Positions 18,394 through 29,498 of a DNA stretch of 35,169 bases are shown here, piece after piece; the stretch's first letter is position 1, and each line of letters opens with the position of its first letter. The translations under genes were made by a program, and so were the position numbers. Source of the stretch: Ghiorsea sp. Its GTDB lineage: Bacteria > Pseudomonadota > Zetaproteobacteria > Mariprofundales > Mariprofundaceae. Location of the stretch: contig JALUNK010000084.1 in NCBI GenBank assembly GCA_027055255.1, positions 1 to 35,169 of the forward strand, in the 5' to 3' direction. The notes beneath the pieces were generated by a model that was not told where the DNA came from, ran no database searches, and worked only from the letters and a program-made list of their open reading frames with translations.

Positions 18394-19146
18394 TTAAATG
18401 CCTTCTCCATCCAAAAAATTCTGGATTTTATCATGTTCTTTTTTCATATCTGCCACAATTTCTTTTTCTTGCTGCGGCTCTTTTACCCTGCATTTATCTG
18501 TGTCCATCTGAATATTATCCACGCGGGCATTCACATCATCCATCATCTGCAGTACATGCTTAATCGCCTCTGCCACAGGGTTGGGCATCAAATGGTGATC
18601 AAGATTAATCTTACCATCTTCAAGCATAGTGTCAGTTTTACCTACCACTGAGCCTGGAATACCGACCACAGTGCTATAAGCTGGCACATCTTTAAGCACC
18701 ACAGAGTTAGAACCCACACGCGATTGCTCACCAATGGTGATTGGCCCTAAGATTTTCGCACCCGCACCAATCACGACACCCTTCTCTAAAGTTGGATGTC
18801 GTTTTTCTGCCAGCCAAGTCGTACCACCAAGGGTTACACCGTGATACAGGGTCACATCTTCTTCAATTTCTGTGGTTTCACCAATTACTACACCCATACC
18901 GTGGTCAATAAAGAATCTACGACCAATGGTTGCACCTGGGTGAATTTCAATACCTGTAATCCAACGGGCAATATGCATGGTAAACCGCGCCACCCAATGC
19001 AAACCCATTCGCCAAAAAGCATTCGCCAAACGATAAAACCAAATCGCATGCAGACCAGGGTAGCATGTCAGCACAGTCCAAACAGAGCATGCCGCAGGGT
19101 CACGCTCAAATGCTGTTTGAATGTCTTCTCGAATACCTTTAATCAT
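18394..19146 (-). CDS. cysE: Serine O-acetyltransferase
   Basis: The roughly 250-residue product has an N-terminal helical part ([15 protein letters not shown], then [17 protein letters not shown]) and a left-handed beta-helix with [29 protein letters not shown] and [18 protein letters not shown]. These are the catalytic and acetyl-CoA-binding elements of CysE. The enzyme makes O-acetylserine for cysteine synthesis. I prefer the ATG at 19146 over an in-frame TTG at 19158 (four residues longer) because it matches the usual N-terminus. The C-terminal 60 residues are charged and less typical. It follows cmoA by 17 bases. Confidence 0.95.
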   Translation of the reverse strand: MIKGIREDIQTAFERDPAACSVWTVLTCYPGLHAIWFYRLANAFWRMGLHWVARFTMHIARWITGIEIHPGATIGRRFFIDHGMGVVIGETTEIEEDVTLYHGVTLGGTTWLAEKRHPTLEKGVVIGAGAKILGPITIGEQSRVGSNSVVLKDVPAYSTVVGIPGSVVGKTDTMLEDGKINLDHHLMPNPVAEAIKHVLQMMDDVNARVDNIQMDTDKCRVKEPQQEKEIVADMKKEHDKIQNFLDGEGI

Positions 19147-19163
19147 AGCCTCGCTCAATTGTG

Positions 19164-19889
19164 TTATATTTTATATGCTAGCATGGATGTGAAGTTAAAA
19201 CATTGAAACCATGTCTGCACTTCATCAAAGCCTGCTGCTGTTAATCGCGCATGATGCGCCGAGATAGGCTCTGGTATCAACACATTTTCTAAAGACTGAC
19301 GCTTTCTGCTCACTTCAAGCTCAGAATAACCTTGCGCTTTTTTAAAAGATTCATGCAACGCAACATGTTGCTGCTGCTCAAATTCATCGGCAAAGCTTAC
19401 CTTTTCAGAGAGCACCAATACCCCACCCTTGCGCATGCCCTGATAAATACCTTGCAACAGGTTTAATCGCTCCTCTTTGGCAATAAATTGTAGGGTAAAG
19501 TTTAAAACCACCACCGATGCATCAGATATCTCCACACCTTGTATATCTGCTTCTTGCAACACCACAGGCACAGGGCTTTGTGCTATATGTTGCTTACACT
19601 TCTCCAACATCGCGGCTGAATTATCGACACCAATAATTCCGCAACCTGATGCTTTGATACCATGCGCCAATGCCAATGTGGATGCACCTAGCGAACAGCC
19701 CAAGTCATACAGCTTGCTATTCTTTTGCGCGTAAAGCTCTGCAATCACCGCAAGCATTTGCAGGGTTAACCCGTAACCCGGCACAGAACGTTGAATCATA
19801 TCTTCAAACACACGGGTGACTTCTGCATCAAAGATGAATGCTTCTATATATTTATGCTCAAATAGGTTATCTTGCTTTCTGTAAGACAT
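19164..19889 (-). CDS. cmoA: Carboxy-S-adenosyl-L-methionine synthase CmoA
   Basis: The 241-residue product is a class I SAM-dependent fold and matches CmoA along its length: [20 protein letters not shown], the SAM loop [31 protein letters not shown] and LVLSEKV. CmoA converts SAM and prephenate to carboxy-SAM, used by CmoB to form cmo5U34 in wobble tRNAs. cmoB is not in this window. The gene is divergent from the Rieske/glutamate-synthase-like gene and precedes cysE. Confidence 0.93.
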   Translation of the reverse strand: MSYRKQDNLFEHKYIEAFIFDAEVTRVFEDMIQRSVPGYGLTLQMLAVIAELYAQKNSKLYDLGCSLGASTLALAHGIKASGCGIIGVDNSAAMLEKCKQHIAQSPVPVVLQEADIQGVEISDASVVVLNFTLQFIAKEERLNLLQGIYQGMRKGGVLVLSEKVSFADEFEQQQHVALHESFKKAQGYSELEVSRKRQSLENVLIPEPISAHHARLTAAGFDEVQTWFQCFNFTSMLAYKI

Positions 19890-19951
19890 GAGCCAACTGT
19901 ACCGACAACATGATAAATAAAACAGTATTACAACCTCTAATGGGAGTAAAC

Positions 19952-21565
19952 ATGAACAAATTAAGCATTGCTAACTGGGACAAGCTAAAACCTTTAAAAC
20001 CTAAACCTGTATTGGTTAAGAACGTCGATTTGGTCGTTATCAAATGGGAAGATGAACAAAATGTATCCGTGCTCTTTGGGCGATGTTTGCATCGTGGTGC
20101 TATGCTTGCTGATGGGCATGTCTCAGGTGAAAACCTTATTTGTGGTGTGCATGGCTGGGATTTTCAATATAAAACAGGCGTTAGCGCGTATGATAGTAAA
20201 GAAGTCCTGCATAAATTCTCTGCTTGGATTGAAGATGACCAGGTTTGGGTGGATACAGATGAAATTAAAGCATGGGAAGCAGAAAACCCACAAGCATATG
20301 CACGAGATAGCTATCAAGGTCAGTTTGCTGATTTACATGGCACAGAAGATGAACCGCACACCAATTATATTCAACACCTTGCCACCCATGGCTTAAATAA
20401 AATAGGTCATCATGGACGCGTTGCAGCCATGGGTATTCCTGCACATGAATTACCCCAATGGAATGATATCCAATTTGTCACCAAACAGTTGTATGAAGTA
20501 CCTTTATTGGATGATGAGCCCGTTGGCACAGATGTCATTATCGGTAGCCAAGCTAAAAAACCTTTAAAGTTGGATATACCTCTTTTTATCTCCGACATGA
20601 GTTATGGGGCATTATCTGAAGAAGCCAAGGTTGCACTCGCCAAAGGTGCAGAGCTTGCTGGCACAGGTATTTGCTCAGGTGAAGGTGGTATGTTACCCGA
20701 AGAACAAGCAGCCAATAGTAGATACTTATACGAGCTGGCATCAGGTCGCTTTGGATATAGCATGGATAAAGTTCAACAATGCCAAGCTTTTCACTTCAAG
20801 TGTGGGCAAGGCGCAAAAACGGGCACAGGAGGTCACCTTCCTGGGCATAAAGTGCAAGGTAAAATCGCTAAAGTCCGCCAATTAAAAGAAGGTCAAGATG
20901 CTATTTCACCTTCTCGCTTTCCTGATTGGGATAATATTCAAGCCTACCAAGATTTTGCTGCTGAAGTTAGGGAAGCAACGGGAGGTATCCCTATTGGTGT
21001 AAAATTATCAGCTCAACACATTGAAAAAGATATTGATGCAGCCATCGATATTGGCGTAGATTATATTATTCTTGATGGTCGTGGTGGAGGTACAGGCGCT
21101 GCCCCACTATTATTTCGAGATAATATATCCGTACCCACTATTCCTGCGCTTGCTAGAGCGCGTCGCCATTTGGATAAGCAGGGACAAAAACATATCAGCC
21201 TTATCATCACAGGAGGGCTTAGGTTGCCTGAGGATTATGCCAAAGCCTTAGCTCTCGGTGCAGATGCAGTAGCCCTATCCAATGCTGCGATTCAGGCAAT
21301 TGGTTGTTTGGGTATGCGTGCATGCCACACCAACAATTGCCCCGTCGGCATTGCCACACAAAAGCCAGACCTACGCGCAAGATTACCTGTAGATTTAGCT
21401 GCAGAACGTTTAAAACGATTCTTTGAAAGCTCAACTCATCTCATGCAAGTGATGTCTCGCGCCTGTGGTCACCATCATCTCAATCAGTTTTGCCTTGATG
21501 ATTTAACCACATGGAAAAAAGAAATGGCAGAACTTTCTGGCGTAGACTTTGGAGGCATACGATAA
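19952..21565 (+). CDS. Rieske-type [2Fe-2S] domain fused to glutamate synthase-like FMN/[3Fe-4S] domain
   Basis: From ATG 19952 (GGGAG upstream; an earlier in-frame ATG at 19910 looks spurious) the product is 538 residues. The N-terminal domain has Rieske ligands C45-x-H47 and C64-x2-H67 (FGRCLHRG, ICGVHGWDF). From about residue 190 it follows the FMN-binding domain of glutamate synthase: SDMSYGALSEEAK, GICSGEGGM, KCGQGAKTGTGGHLPG, GVKLSAQHIEKDI, DGRGGGTGAAP and the [3Fe-4S] motif with C452, C458 and C463 (CHTNNCPVGIATQ). There is no glutaminase domain, so it is not a full GOGAT. The Rieske centre may feed electrons to the flavin. Substrate unknown. A GST gene overlaps its stop codon. Confidence 0.9.
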   Translation: MNKLSIANWDKLKPLKPKPVLVKNVDLVVIKWEDEQNVSVLFGRCLHRGAMLADGHVSGENLICGVHGWDFQYKTGVSAYDSKEVLHKFSAWIEDDQVWVDTDEIKAWEAENPQAYARDSYQGQFADLHGTEDEPHTNYIQHLATHGLNKIGHHGRVAAMGIPAHELPQWNDIQFVTKQLYEVPLLDDEPVGTDVIIGSQAKKPLKLDIPLFISDMSYGALSEEAKVALAKGAELAGTGICSGEGGMLPEEQAANSRYLYELASGRFGYSMDKVQQCQAFHFKCGQGAKTGTGGHLPGHKVQGKIAKVRQLKEGQDAISPSRFPDWDNIQAYQDFAAEVREATGGIPIGVKLSAQHIEKDIDAAIDIGVDYIILDGRGGGTGAAPLLFRDNISVPTIPALARARRHLDKQGQKHISLIITGGLRLPEDYAKALALGADAVALSNAAIQAIGCLGMRACHTNNCPVGIATQKPDLRARLPVDLAAERLKRFFESSTHLMQVMSRACGHHHLNQFCLDDLTTWKKEMAELSGVDFGGIR

Positions 21566-22173
21566 CGTCACATATCTTATATACATTCCGCCGCTGCCCC
21601 TATGCCATGCGTGCGCGGCTTGCTATGACATACGCTGGTATCAAAGTCGAACAACGTGAAATCCTGCTCAAAGATAAACCGCAAGCTATGTTGGATGCCT
21701 CCCCCAAAGGAACTGTGCCTGTACTGGTGTTTGAAAACGGGCAAGTGATTGATGAAAGCTTAGACATCATGCTTTGGGCTTTAGAGCAACATGACCCTAA
21801 TGATTGGCTAAGCCATCAAGAACAAGCTATTCCCCTGATTGATATAAACGACAATGCCTTTAAACCTTGGTTGGATAAATATAAATATGCCGACCGTTTC
21901 CCCGAACATTCGAAGGCATACTACCGTAAACAGGGCGAAACCTTTCTACAAACACTAGAGACTCTGTTAGAGCAACATACTTTTTTACATGTGAACCAAC
22001 CTAGCTTAACCGATTACGCTATCTTCCCTTTCATTCGCCAGTTTTCCTTTGTAGATTTAGTTTGGTTTGAACAAGCGCCCTACCCCAAGTTACAAGTTTG
22101 GTTAAACAAACACTTACAAAGTAACCTCTTTGAAAAAGTCATGGTCAAACACCCCGTTTGGATGCAAGAGTAG
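21562..22173 (+). CDS. Glutathione S-transferase family protein, probable AUA start
   Basis: The N-terminal thioredoxin-fold domain reads ILYTFRRCPYAMRARLAM, with a glutaredoxin-like CPYA, then PKGTVPVLVFENG and DESLDIMLWALEQ, the glutathione-binding cis-Pro and E-S positions. A helical C-terminal domain follows. From the assigned start it is 203 residues. There is no ATG, GTG or TTG close to the natural N-terminus. An ATA at 21562 overlaps the upstream stop as ATAA and has a perfect GGAGG (21551-21555) six bases upstream. The nearest ATG (21511) lies 54 bases inside the previous gene, has no Shine-Dalgarno and would add an arginine-rich tail unlike GSTs. Tight coupling suggests the GST works with the upstream iron-sulfur flavoprotein. 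Confidence 0.85.
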   Translation: MTSHILYTFRRCPYAMRARLAMTYAGIKVEQREILLKDKPQAMLDASPKGTVPVLVFENGQVIDESLDIMLWALEQHDPNDWLSHQEQAIPLIDINDNAFKPWLDKYKYADRFPEHSKAYYRKQGETFLQTLETLLEQHTFLHVNQPSLTDYAIFPFIRQFSFVDLVWFEQAPYPKLQVWLNKHLQSNLFEKVMVKHPVWMQE

Positions 22174-22177
22174 CGCA

Positions 22178-22780
22178 ATGAATTGGCTAAAATATCTTCT
22201 AATACTTTCCTTATTGTTTACGGTAAGCTGCACTAAAAAACCGCCACAAAACATGGACGATAGTTGCGCTATCTTTCAAGAGAAAAGTAGCTGGTATGCC
22301 TACACCAAACATGCCTATAAAAAATGGGGCGTGCCTATTCATGTGCAACTCGCCATCATTCATCAAGAATCACGGTTTACCGCTAAAGCATTGCCACCAA
22401 AAGACTATTTATTGTGGTTTATCCCATGGGGCAGAAAATCTTCGGCTTATGGCTATGCCCAAGTCAAAGACGCAACATGGGATTGGTATAAAGAAAAAAC
22501 AGGAAACCGCAGTGCCAGCCGCAGTGATTTTGAGGATGCCACTGACTTTATTGGCTGGTATGCTGACTACACTTATAAAACTTTGGGTGTATCCAAATGG
22601 GATGCTTACAAACAGTATTTAGCCTACCACGAAGGGCATGGTGGCTACAAACGCCGAAGTTATCTTAAAAAACCGTGGCTGGTAAAAGTTGCACGAAAAG
22701 TTAAAAAGCGTTCTCTTATGTATCAAGCACAATTAAAACGCTGCAAAAGTGAATTAGAAAAAAGTTGGTGGCAGTTTTAG
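22178..22780 (+). CDS. Lipoprotein with lysozyme-like transglycosylase (SLT) domain
   Basis: ATG 22178 begins a 200-residue protein with a lipoprotein signal (MNWLKYLLILSLLFTVSC, lipidated Cys18). The mature part has the SLT-type lysozyme-like features IIHQESRF with the probable catalytic Glu, then SSAYGYAQVKDATW and a YLAYHEGHGGY segment. It probably cleaves peptidoglycan glycan strands from the periplasmic face of a membrane. The C-terminus is very basic (VARKVKKRS), which could favour cell-wall or membrane binding. It starts four bases after the GST stop and ends six bases before the convergent aroC stop, with no terminator visible between them. Confidence 0.85.
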   Translation: MNWLKYLLILSLLFTVSCTKKPPQNMDDSCAIFQEKSSWYAYTKHAYKKWGVPIHVQLAIIHQESRFTAKALPPKDYLLWFIPWGRKSSAYGYAQVKDATWDWYKEKTGNRSASRSDFEDATDFIGWYADYTYKTLGVSKWDAYKQYLAYHEGHGGYKRRSYLKKPWLVKVARKVKKRSLMYQAQLKRCKSELEKSWWQF

Positions 22781-22786
22781 TTGGGG

Positions 22787-23848
22787 TTATAACTGACTAG
22801 CACGTTGCCTAAGTAGATGATCTGCAAGCGTTAAGGCAAGCATCGCTTCAGCGATAGGCACAGCGCGAATACCCACGCATGGGTCATGACGACCTTTGGT
22901 AATAATGTCAGTTTCATTGCCATCCATATCAATGGTTGGACGCGGCTTCAGAATAGATGAGGTTGGTTTCAAACCCATACGTACATGAATGGTATCACCG
23001 TTAGATATGCCGCCCAATACACCACCTGCATGATTGCTTTGAAAACCATCTTGACGAATCGCATCACCAAACTCAGAACCTCTGGCTTCAACGCAGGCAA
23101 ACCCATCACCCACTTCTACAGCTTTCACTGCTTGAATACTCATCATGGCTTTGGCTAAGTCAGCATCGAGTCTATCAAATACAGGCTCACCTAACCCAGT
23201 TGGCACACCTTGCGCTTCAACCGTCACCGATGCACCGATGGAATCCCCTGTTTTTCTAAGCTTATCCATAAAGTCAGCCATATCTTTTGCAGCACTAGCA
23301 TCAGGTGAGAAAAATGGATTGTTATAAATTTCATCGAAAGAAAAGTTGCTTGGGTTAATTTTAATTGGACCAATTTGGTCTACCCAACCACGAATGCTCA
23401 CTCCCGAACTGGCAAGGAACTTACGCGCTACAGCCCCTGCTGCAACCCGCATGGCTGTTTCTCGTGCAGATGAACGACCACCACCGCGATAATCTCTAAA
23501 ACCATACTTCTCATGGAATGTAAAATCTGCATGACCCGGACGAAATTTATCTTTAATATCAGAATAATCTTTACTGCGCTGGTCTGTATTACGAATCAAT
23601 AAACCAATCGGGCAACCTGTAGTCTTCCCCTCAAACACACCCGATAATATTTCCACTTCATCGGCTTCTCTGCGTTGTGTAGTATATTTAGATTGCCCAG
23701 GTTTACGTTTGTCCAAATCAGGTTGAATATCAGCTTCAGATAGTGCCACGCCAGCAGGACAACCCTCAACAATAGCCACCAAGGCTTTGCCATGCGATTC
23801 ACCTGCTGTACTTACACGGAATATTTGACCTAAACTAGAACCTGACAT
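22787..23848 (-). CDS. aroC: Chorismate synthase
   Basis: The 353-residue product has the three AroC signatures: [18 protein letters not shown] near the start, the [15 protein letters not shown]...[18 protein letters not shown] region, and the later [16 protein letters not shown] with [17 protein letters not shown]. The enzyme converts EPSP to chorismate, using reduced FMN, at the end of the shikimate pathway. It is the last gene of a run of minus-strand biosynthetic genes, 153 bases downstream of fabI; I see no strong promoter or terminator in that gap. Confidence 0.98.
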   Translation of the reverse strand: MSGSSLGQIFRVSTAGESHGKALVAIVEGCPAGVALSEADIQPDLDKRKPGQSKYTTQRREADEVEILSGVFEGKTTGCPIGLLIRNTDQRSKDYSDIKDKFRPGHADFTFHEKYGFRDYRGGGRSSARETAMRVAAGAVARKFLASSGVSIRGWVDQIGPIKINPSNFSFDEIYNNPFFSPDASAAKDMADFMDKLRKTGDSIGASVTVEAQGVPTGLGEPVFDRLDADLAKAMMSIQAVKAVEVGDGFACVEARGSEFGDAIRQDGFQSNHAGGVLGGISNGDTIHVRMGLKPTSSILKPRPTIDMDGNETDIITKGRHDPCVGIRAVPIAEAMLALTLADHLLRQRASQL

Positions 23849-24001
23849 CTGCTATCCCTAACCCTTTAAATACAAAAGCATCATCAATAATGATTTAACT
23901 TGCCTGAATATTGTTCGCTAGCAAGGCAGAATAAGCAAACTTACAACTGTAAGTGCGCGTTTCTAACGCCGCTAAAGAATAATAGGTAGGTAAGAGAAAC
24001 A

Positions 24002-24781
24002 TTATTCGCCCGGGTCACCTGCACCAACATGAAAGCCTGCATCCACATAATGCACTTCCCCAGATACACCTGATGATAAATCTGAAGCTAGATAGGCAGT
24101 GGTATTGCCCACTTCATCTTGTGTTACATTACGACCAAGCATGGAGCCACGTGCACTTTTTGCCATCAATGCTTTAAAATCACCCACTGCAGATGCAGCT
24201 AATGTGCGAATTGGGCCTGCAGAAACCGCATTGACACGAATGCCACGCTGCCCCAAATCTTGTGCTAAATAACGCGTGGATGCTTCAAGTGCAGCTTTGG
24301 CTACACCCATCATGCCATATCCTGGCACTGCACGCTCAGCCCCCAAGTAAGTCATGGTCACCATGCTACCACCATCATTCATAATTTTTGCAGCGCGTTG
24401 CGCACACGCAATAAAAGAATAAGCTGAAATATCCATCGCCAACTGAAAATCAGCTCTAGAAGCTTGAGAGAATGGGTTGCGCAGCGCATCTTTATTCGCA
24501 AAAGCAATCGAATGCACCAAAAAGTCTATCTTACCCCACTTTTCTTCAACTTTTGCAAAAAATGCATCCATTTCTGCATCATTTCCAACATCCATAGACT
24601 CAATCAATGTTGCATTCACTTGTTCTGCAAGTGGGCGCACACGCTTCTCGAGTTGCTCACCCAAATAGTTAAAGCCAAGCTCAGCACCTTCACGATGGCA
24701 AGCTTGCGCAACACCCCATGCAATAGATTTATTATTAGCCAAACCAAGAACTAAACCTTTTTTTCCTTCAAGAATACCCAT
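24002..24781 (-). CDS. fabI: Enoyl-[acyl-carrier-protein] reductase (NADH)
   Basis: The 259-residue product starts MGILEGKKGLVLGLANNKSI, the FabI form of the SDR nucleotide loop, and contains HSIAFANKDAL and the catalytic Y-x6-K pair (YGMMGVAKAAL). AGPIRTLAASAV is the substrate-loop region. It reduces enoyl-ACP in the last step of each fatty-acid elongation cycle and is the classical triclosan/isoniazid-type target. ATG 24781 has AGGGGA just upstream; a longer frame to 24799 lacks the family N-terminus. The AT-rich 84-base gap upstream probably contains its promoter. Confidence 0.97.
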   Translation of the reverse strand: MGILEGKKGLVLGLANNKSIAWGVAQACHREGAELGFNYLGEQLEKRVRPLAEQVNATLIESMDVGNDAEMDAFFAKVEEKWGKIDFLVHSIAFANKDALRNPFSQASRADFQLAMDISAYSFIACAQRAAKIMNDGGSMVTMTYLGAERAVPGYGMMGVAKAALEASTRYLAQDLGQRGIRVNAVSAGPIRTLAASAVGDFKALMAKSARGSMLGRNVTQDEVGNTTAYLASDLSSGVSGEVHYVDAGFHVGAGDPGE

Positions 24782-24865
24782 GGAATCCCCTTTTAACATA
24801 TTTAATAACGCTTATTTAATTTTGTCGAACTATAACAGAACAAACCTTTTTCGCATCCTACAGAC

Positions 24866-25495
24866 TTATGGTTTCCAGTTTATAAAACCTTGCAGCAAAT
24901 CCATACCAACCTGTTGGCTCTTTTCAGGGTGGAATTGCATACCCAATACATTATCTCGACCAATCACTGATGCAAATGGAAAATCACCATATGAACAGGC
25001 TGCAAGCAAGTCATCCGTATTTCTTGGGGTGCAATAATAAGAGTGAACATAATACACTTGATCACCTTTATGGATGTCTTTGAGAACCTCATGGGGCTCT
25101 CCATCCGGAAGCACCACATCATTCCAGCCCATATGCGGAATTTTAAAACCACGCTCTACATGATCTTCGGGAAAATGTTTCACTTCCCCTTCAATAAGAT
25201 TCAAACCTGCATGTACGCCAAACTCATATGAGCGCGTCATCAATACCTGCATACCAAGGCAAATACCAAGGAATGGCGTACCCTTAGCCACCGTTTCTTT
25301 AATCGCATCAGCCATACCCGTTTCTTTCAGCGTTGCCATGCAATCACGAAATGCGCCCACACCTGGTAATACAATTCTCTCATATTTGGCAATATCATCG
25401 GCTTGCTTCACCAGCTCAACTTCACCGCCAACTTTTTCTAACGCCTTATCAACCGAATGTAAGTTGCCCATACCATAATCAATCAATCCAATCAT
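24866..25495 (-). CDS. hisH: Imidazole glycerol phosphate synthase, glutaminase subunit
   Basis: The 209-residue product is a class I glutamine amidotransferase: IDYGMGNLHSV at the start, nucleophile loop GICLGMQ, then IPHMGWND, and the catalytic His-Glu in QFHPEKS. HisH supplies ammonia to HisF, which is not in this window, to make IGP and AICAR in histidine synthesis. It begins three bases after hisB and closes the murA-hisG-hisD-hisB-hisH run. Confidence 0.98.
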   Translation of the reverse strand: MIGLIDYGMGNLHSVDKALEKVGGEVELVKQADDIAKYERIVLPGVGAFRDCMATLKETGMADAIKETVAKGTPFLGICLGMQVLMTRSYEFGVHAGLNLIEGEVKHFPEDHVERGFKIPHMGWNDVVLPDGEPHEVLKDIHKGDQVYYVHSYYCTPRNTDDLLAACSYGDFPFASVIGRDNVLGMQFHPEKSQQVGMDLLQGFINWKP

Positions 25496-25498
25496 AAA

Positions 25499-26086
25499 TT
25501 ATAGTGAACCTTTGGTGCTTGGAATACCGCTTTGGCGTGGGTCTGCTTCCACAGCCATACGCAAAGCGCGACCGAATGCCTTAAACACAGTCTCTGCAAT
25601 ATGGTGATTATTGATACCTCTTAAATTATCAATGTGCAAACTCATGCGCGAATGATTAACCACAGCCTGAAAAAACTCTTTAAATAAATCTACATCAAAG
25701 TTACCGATTAATTCTTTAGGAAAATCAACATGATACTCCAAATCAGGGCGACCTGATAAATCAAGCACCACACGCGACAAAGACTCATCCAATGGCACAT
25801 AAGCATGACCATAGCGAACGATGCCTTTTTTATCACCAATGGCTTCTCGCAACACTTCACCCAAACAAATGCCAATATCTTCCACTGTGTGGTGGTCATC
25901 AATATCCGTGTCACCTTTGGCTTCGATATTCAAATCAATCAATCCATGACGGCTGATTTGCTCCAACATATGATTCAGGAAAGGGATAGGTGTGTTTAAG
26001 GTGCAATCGCCTGTACCATCAAGATTAATGGAAAGTTTAATTTGTGTTTCTTTGGTATTTCTTTCAATACTTGCACTGCGACTCAT
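25499..26086 (-). CDS. hisB: Imidazoleglycerol-phosphate dehydratase
   Basis: The 195-residue product is the monofunctional dehydratase, without the N-terminal phosphatase domain found in E. coli HisB. It has [11 protein letters not shown], the metal-binding [10 protein letters not shown] and the second metal motif [18 protein letters not shown]. It dehydrates IGP to imidazole-acetol phosphate. The ATG has AAGGGGA upstream, located inside the end of hisD, and starts two bases after the hisD stop. Confidence 0.98.
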   Translation of the reverse strand: MSRSASIERNTKETQIKLSINLDGTGDCTLNTPIPFLNHMLEQISRHGLIDLNIEAKGDTDIDDHHTVEDIGICLGEVLREAIGDKKGIVRYGHAYVPLDESLSRVVLDLSGRPDLEYHVDFPKELIGNFDVDLFKEFFQAVVNHSRMSLHIDNLRGINNHHIAETVFKAFGRALRMAVEADPRQSGIPSTKGSL

Positions 26087-26088
26087 AT

Positions 26089-27393
26089 TTATTCCCCTTT
26101 ATCACCTAAACGAAGTTCTAATGTGAGGGCGTGACATTGCAAACCCTCTCGATGTGCGAGGTGTGCGGCTTCTGCACCAATCGCTGCCACACCTTCAGGT
26201 GTAGAACGGATAATACTCGTACGTTTTTGGAAATCATACACACCCAACGGGCTAGAAAAACGTGCAGTACGGTTGGTGGGTAACACATGATTTGGCCCTG
26301 CCATGTAATCACCCAAGGCTTCAGGCACAAAGTGACCCAAGAAAATCGCACCCGCATGTTTAATGCTTGGCAACAAAGCATCAGGATCATCCAATGCCAG
26401 CTCCAAATGCTCAGGCGCAATGATATTCACCGCTTCAGCAGCTTCATTTAAGTCTTTTACAATCACAAATGCACCATGATTATCCACGGAGGCTCTCGCA
26501 ATTGTTGCGCGCTCCAATACAGACAAATGCTGCTCAATCGCCGCTTCTACTTTATTCGCTAAATTTTCGTCTGCGGTGATAAAAATGCTTTGTGCGGCTT
26601 CATCATGCTCTGCTTGGGATAGAAAGTCTGCTGCCAACCATTCTGAATGCCCACCATCAGCCACCACCACAATTTCAGATGGCCCTGCAATCATATCAAT
26701 GCCACAAGTGCCGAACACTTGGCGTTTGGCTGCAGCCACAAACTTATTACCAGGGCCTACAATTTTATCCACGGCTGGAATGGTTTCCGTACCATAAGCA
26801 AGGGCTGCCACAGCTTGCGCTCCACCCACAGCAAAACCGATTTGCACACCCGACACATAAGCTGCCGCCAAGACCAACGCATTGACTTCGCCCGCAGGTG
26901 TGGGCACCACCATGATAATCTTTTCTACACCCGCAACTTGCGCTGGCACTGCATTCATCAGCACTGATGATGGATATGCCGCTTTGCCGCCCGGCACATA
27001 CAAACCTACGCTATCCAAAGCCGTAATTTTTTGCCCCAGCGTTAGCCCTGCATCATCAGTGTATGCCCAGTCTTTTTGAACCTGTTTTTCATGGTATGCA
27101 CGAATCCTGTCTGCCGCGAGCTGTAAAGATTGCCTATCCATATCCGATACAGAAAACCAAGCCTTTTCCATGGCTTCACGGCTAATCACCATCGTTTCGG
27201 CAGTGCAATCCCAGCCATCAAACTTGGCTGTATATTCACAAAGTGCTGCATTACCACGCGTTTTTACATCACTCAGAATATCAGCCACAAGGTTTTGTAC
27301 ATCCTCACCCGTATCAGTTTCACGCGAAAGCAAAGCATCCAATTGAGCCTTATAGTTTTCATTTGTTGAATAAATGCGTTGAATCTTACTCAC
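26089..27393 (-). CDS. hisD: Histidinol dehydrogenase
   Basis: The 434-residue product is full length for HisD and carries [59 protein letters not shown] and the zinc/substrate motif [12 protein letters not shown], with [19 protein letters not shown] near the end. It performs the two-step NAD-dependent oxidation of histidinol to histidine. The start is GTG at 27393, overlapping the hisG stop as GTGA, so translation is coupled. Confidence 0.98.
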   Translation of the reverse strand: MSKIQRIYSTNENYKAQLDALLSRETDTGEDVQNLVADILSDVKTRGNAALCEYTAKFDGWDCTAETMVISREAMEKAWFSVSDMDRQSLQLAADRIRAYHEKQVQKDWAYTDDAGLTLGQKITALDSVGLYVPGGKAAYPSSVLMNAVPAQVAGVEKIIMVVPTPAGEVNALVLAAAYVSGVQIGFAVGGAQAVAALAYGTETIPAVDKIVGPGNKFVAAAKRQVFGTCGIDMIAGPSEIVVVADGGHSEWLAADFLSQAEHDEAAQSIFITADENLANKVEAAIEQHLSVLERATIARASVDNHGAFVIVKDLNEAAEAVNIIAPEHLELALDDPDALLPSIKHAGAIFLGHFVPEALGDYMAGPNHVLPTNRTARFSSPLGVYDFQKRTSIIRSTPEGVAAIGAEAAHLAHREGLQCHALTLELRLGDKGE

Positions 27394-28076
27394 TTATTAC
27401 GCTCCATCTCTCTATCTTCCACAGCTTCTCGTAATTTATTGATAACAGCTTGCACTTGTTTTTTCTTGGTCACAAAACTTGCAGGGTTCGCAATCAAACG
27501 GCTGGACACATCAAACAGGGTTGTTTCTTCAATTAGCCCATTGGCTTTGAGTGTATTGCCAGTCTCGACCACATCAACAATGCGATCAGCTAAACCCACC
27601 AAAGGTGCAAGTTCCATCGAACCATACAAATGAATCACATCAGCATGAACACCTTGTTCACGGTAATAGGCTTCGGTAAGGGCATCATACTTTGTTGCCA
27701 CACGAATGCGCCCACCACTAACGGATGAATCACCTGCTTCTATCGCTTCTTTGGGGCCACACACACACAAGCGGCACTTACCAATCTTCAAATCCAATGG
27801 TTCATATACATGCGGTTTGTGTTCAAGTAATAAATCACGCCCTGAAATGCCCAAATCCGCTGCACCTTTTTCCACGTACGTACACACATCCGCAGCACGA
27901 ATAATTAAAAAGCGAATCTTGCTTCCTGCCCAATCATTAGGCCCATCCACCATCAATTTTCGGGTGGTTTGCACATCTTCTTTGGGCATCAAATCAGCAA
28001 ACTCTAGCAAAGGTAGCGTTTGCTCTAAAATACGACCTTTGGACAAGGCTATGGTTAACACTGGTTTATCTGACAC
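27390..28076 (-). CDS. hisG: ATP phosphoribosyltransferase, short form (HisGS)
   Basis: The 228-residue product has the two periplasmic-binding-like lobes of the catalytic core: IALSKGRILEQTLPLL, RAADVCTYVEKGAADLGISGRDLL, RVATKYDALTEAYY and the PRPP loop DVVETGNTLKANGL. It ends before the C-terminal regulatory ACT-like domain of long HisG. Short HisG needs the HisZ subunit for activity and histidine feedback; hisZ is not visible here. The start is GTG 28076 with AAGG upstream, 15 bases after murA. Confidence 0.97.
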   Translation of the reverse strand: MSDKPVLTIALSKGRILEQTLPLLEFADLMPKEDVQTTRKLMVDGPNDWAGSKIRFLIIRAADVCTYVEKGAADLGISGRDLLLEHKPHVYEPLDLKIGKCRLCVCGPKEAIEAGDSSVSGGRIRVATKYDALTEAYYREQGVHADVIHLYGSMELAPLVGLADRIVDVVETGNTLKANGLIEETTLFDVSSRLIANPASFVTKKKQVQAVINKLREAVEDREMERNK

Positions 28077-28091
28077 TTTTTAATCCTTTTC

Positions 28092-29360
<1,269 letters not shown>

Positions 29361-29498
29361 CTATAACAATTAGCCGCAGAGTAACCATATAAAGCCTTAC
29401 TCACAACCACATCTTGGAATACACCATTTACTTCACCCCTCAACCTTCTTAGGTTTGGCAAAATATCTTTTAAAACCAATTGAAATATGGAGTTATAC

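Noticed and set aside
21511-21561. ATG start for the GST gene at 21511
   Set aside because: It lies inside the upstream gene, has no Shine-Dalgarno, and adds an arginine-rich segment foreign to the GST N-terminus.
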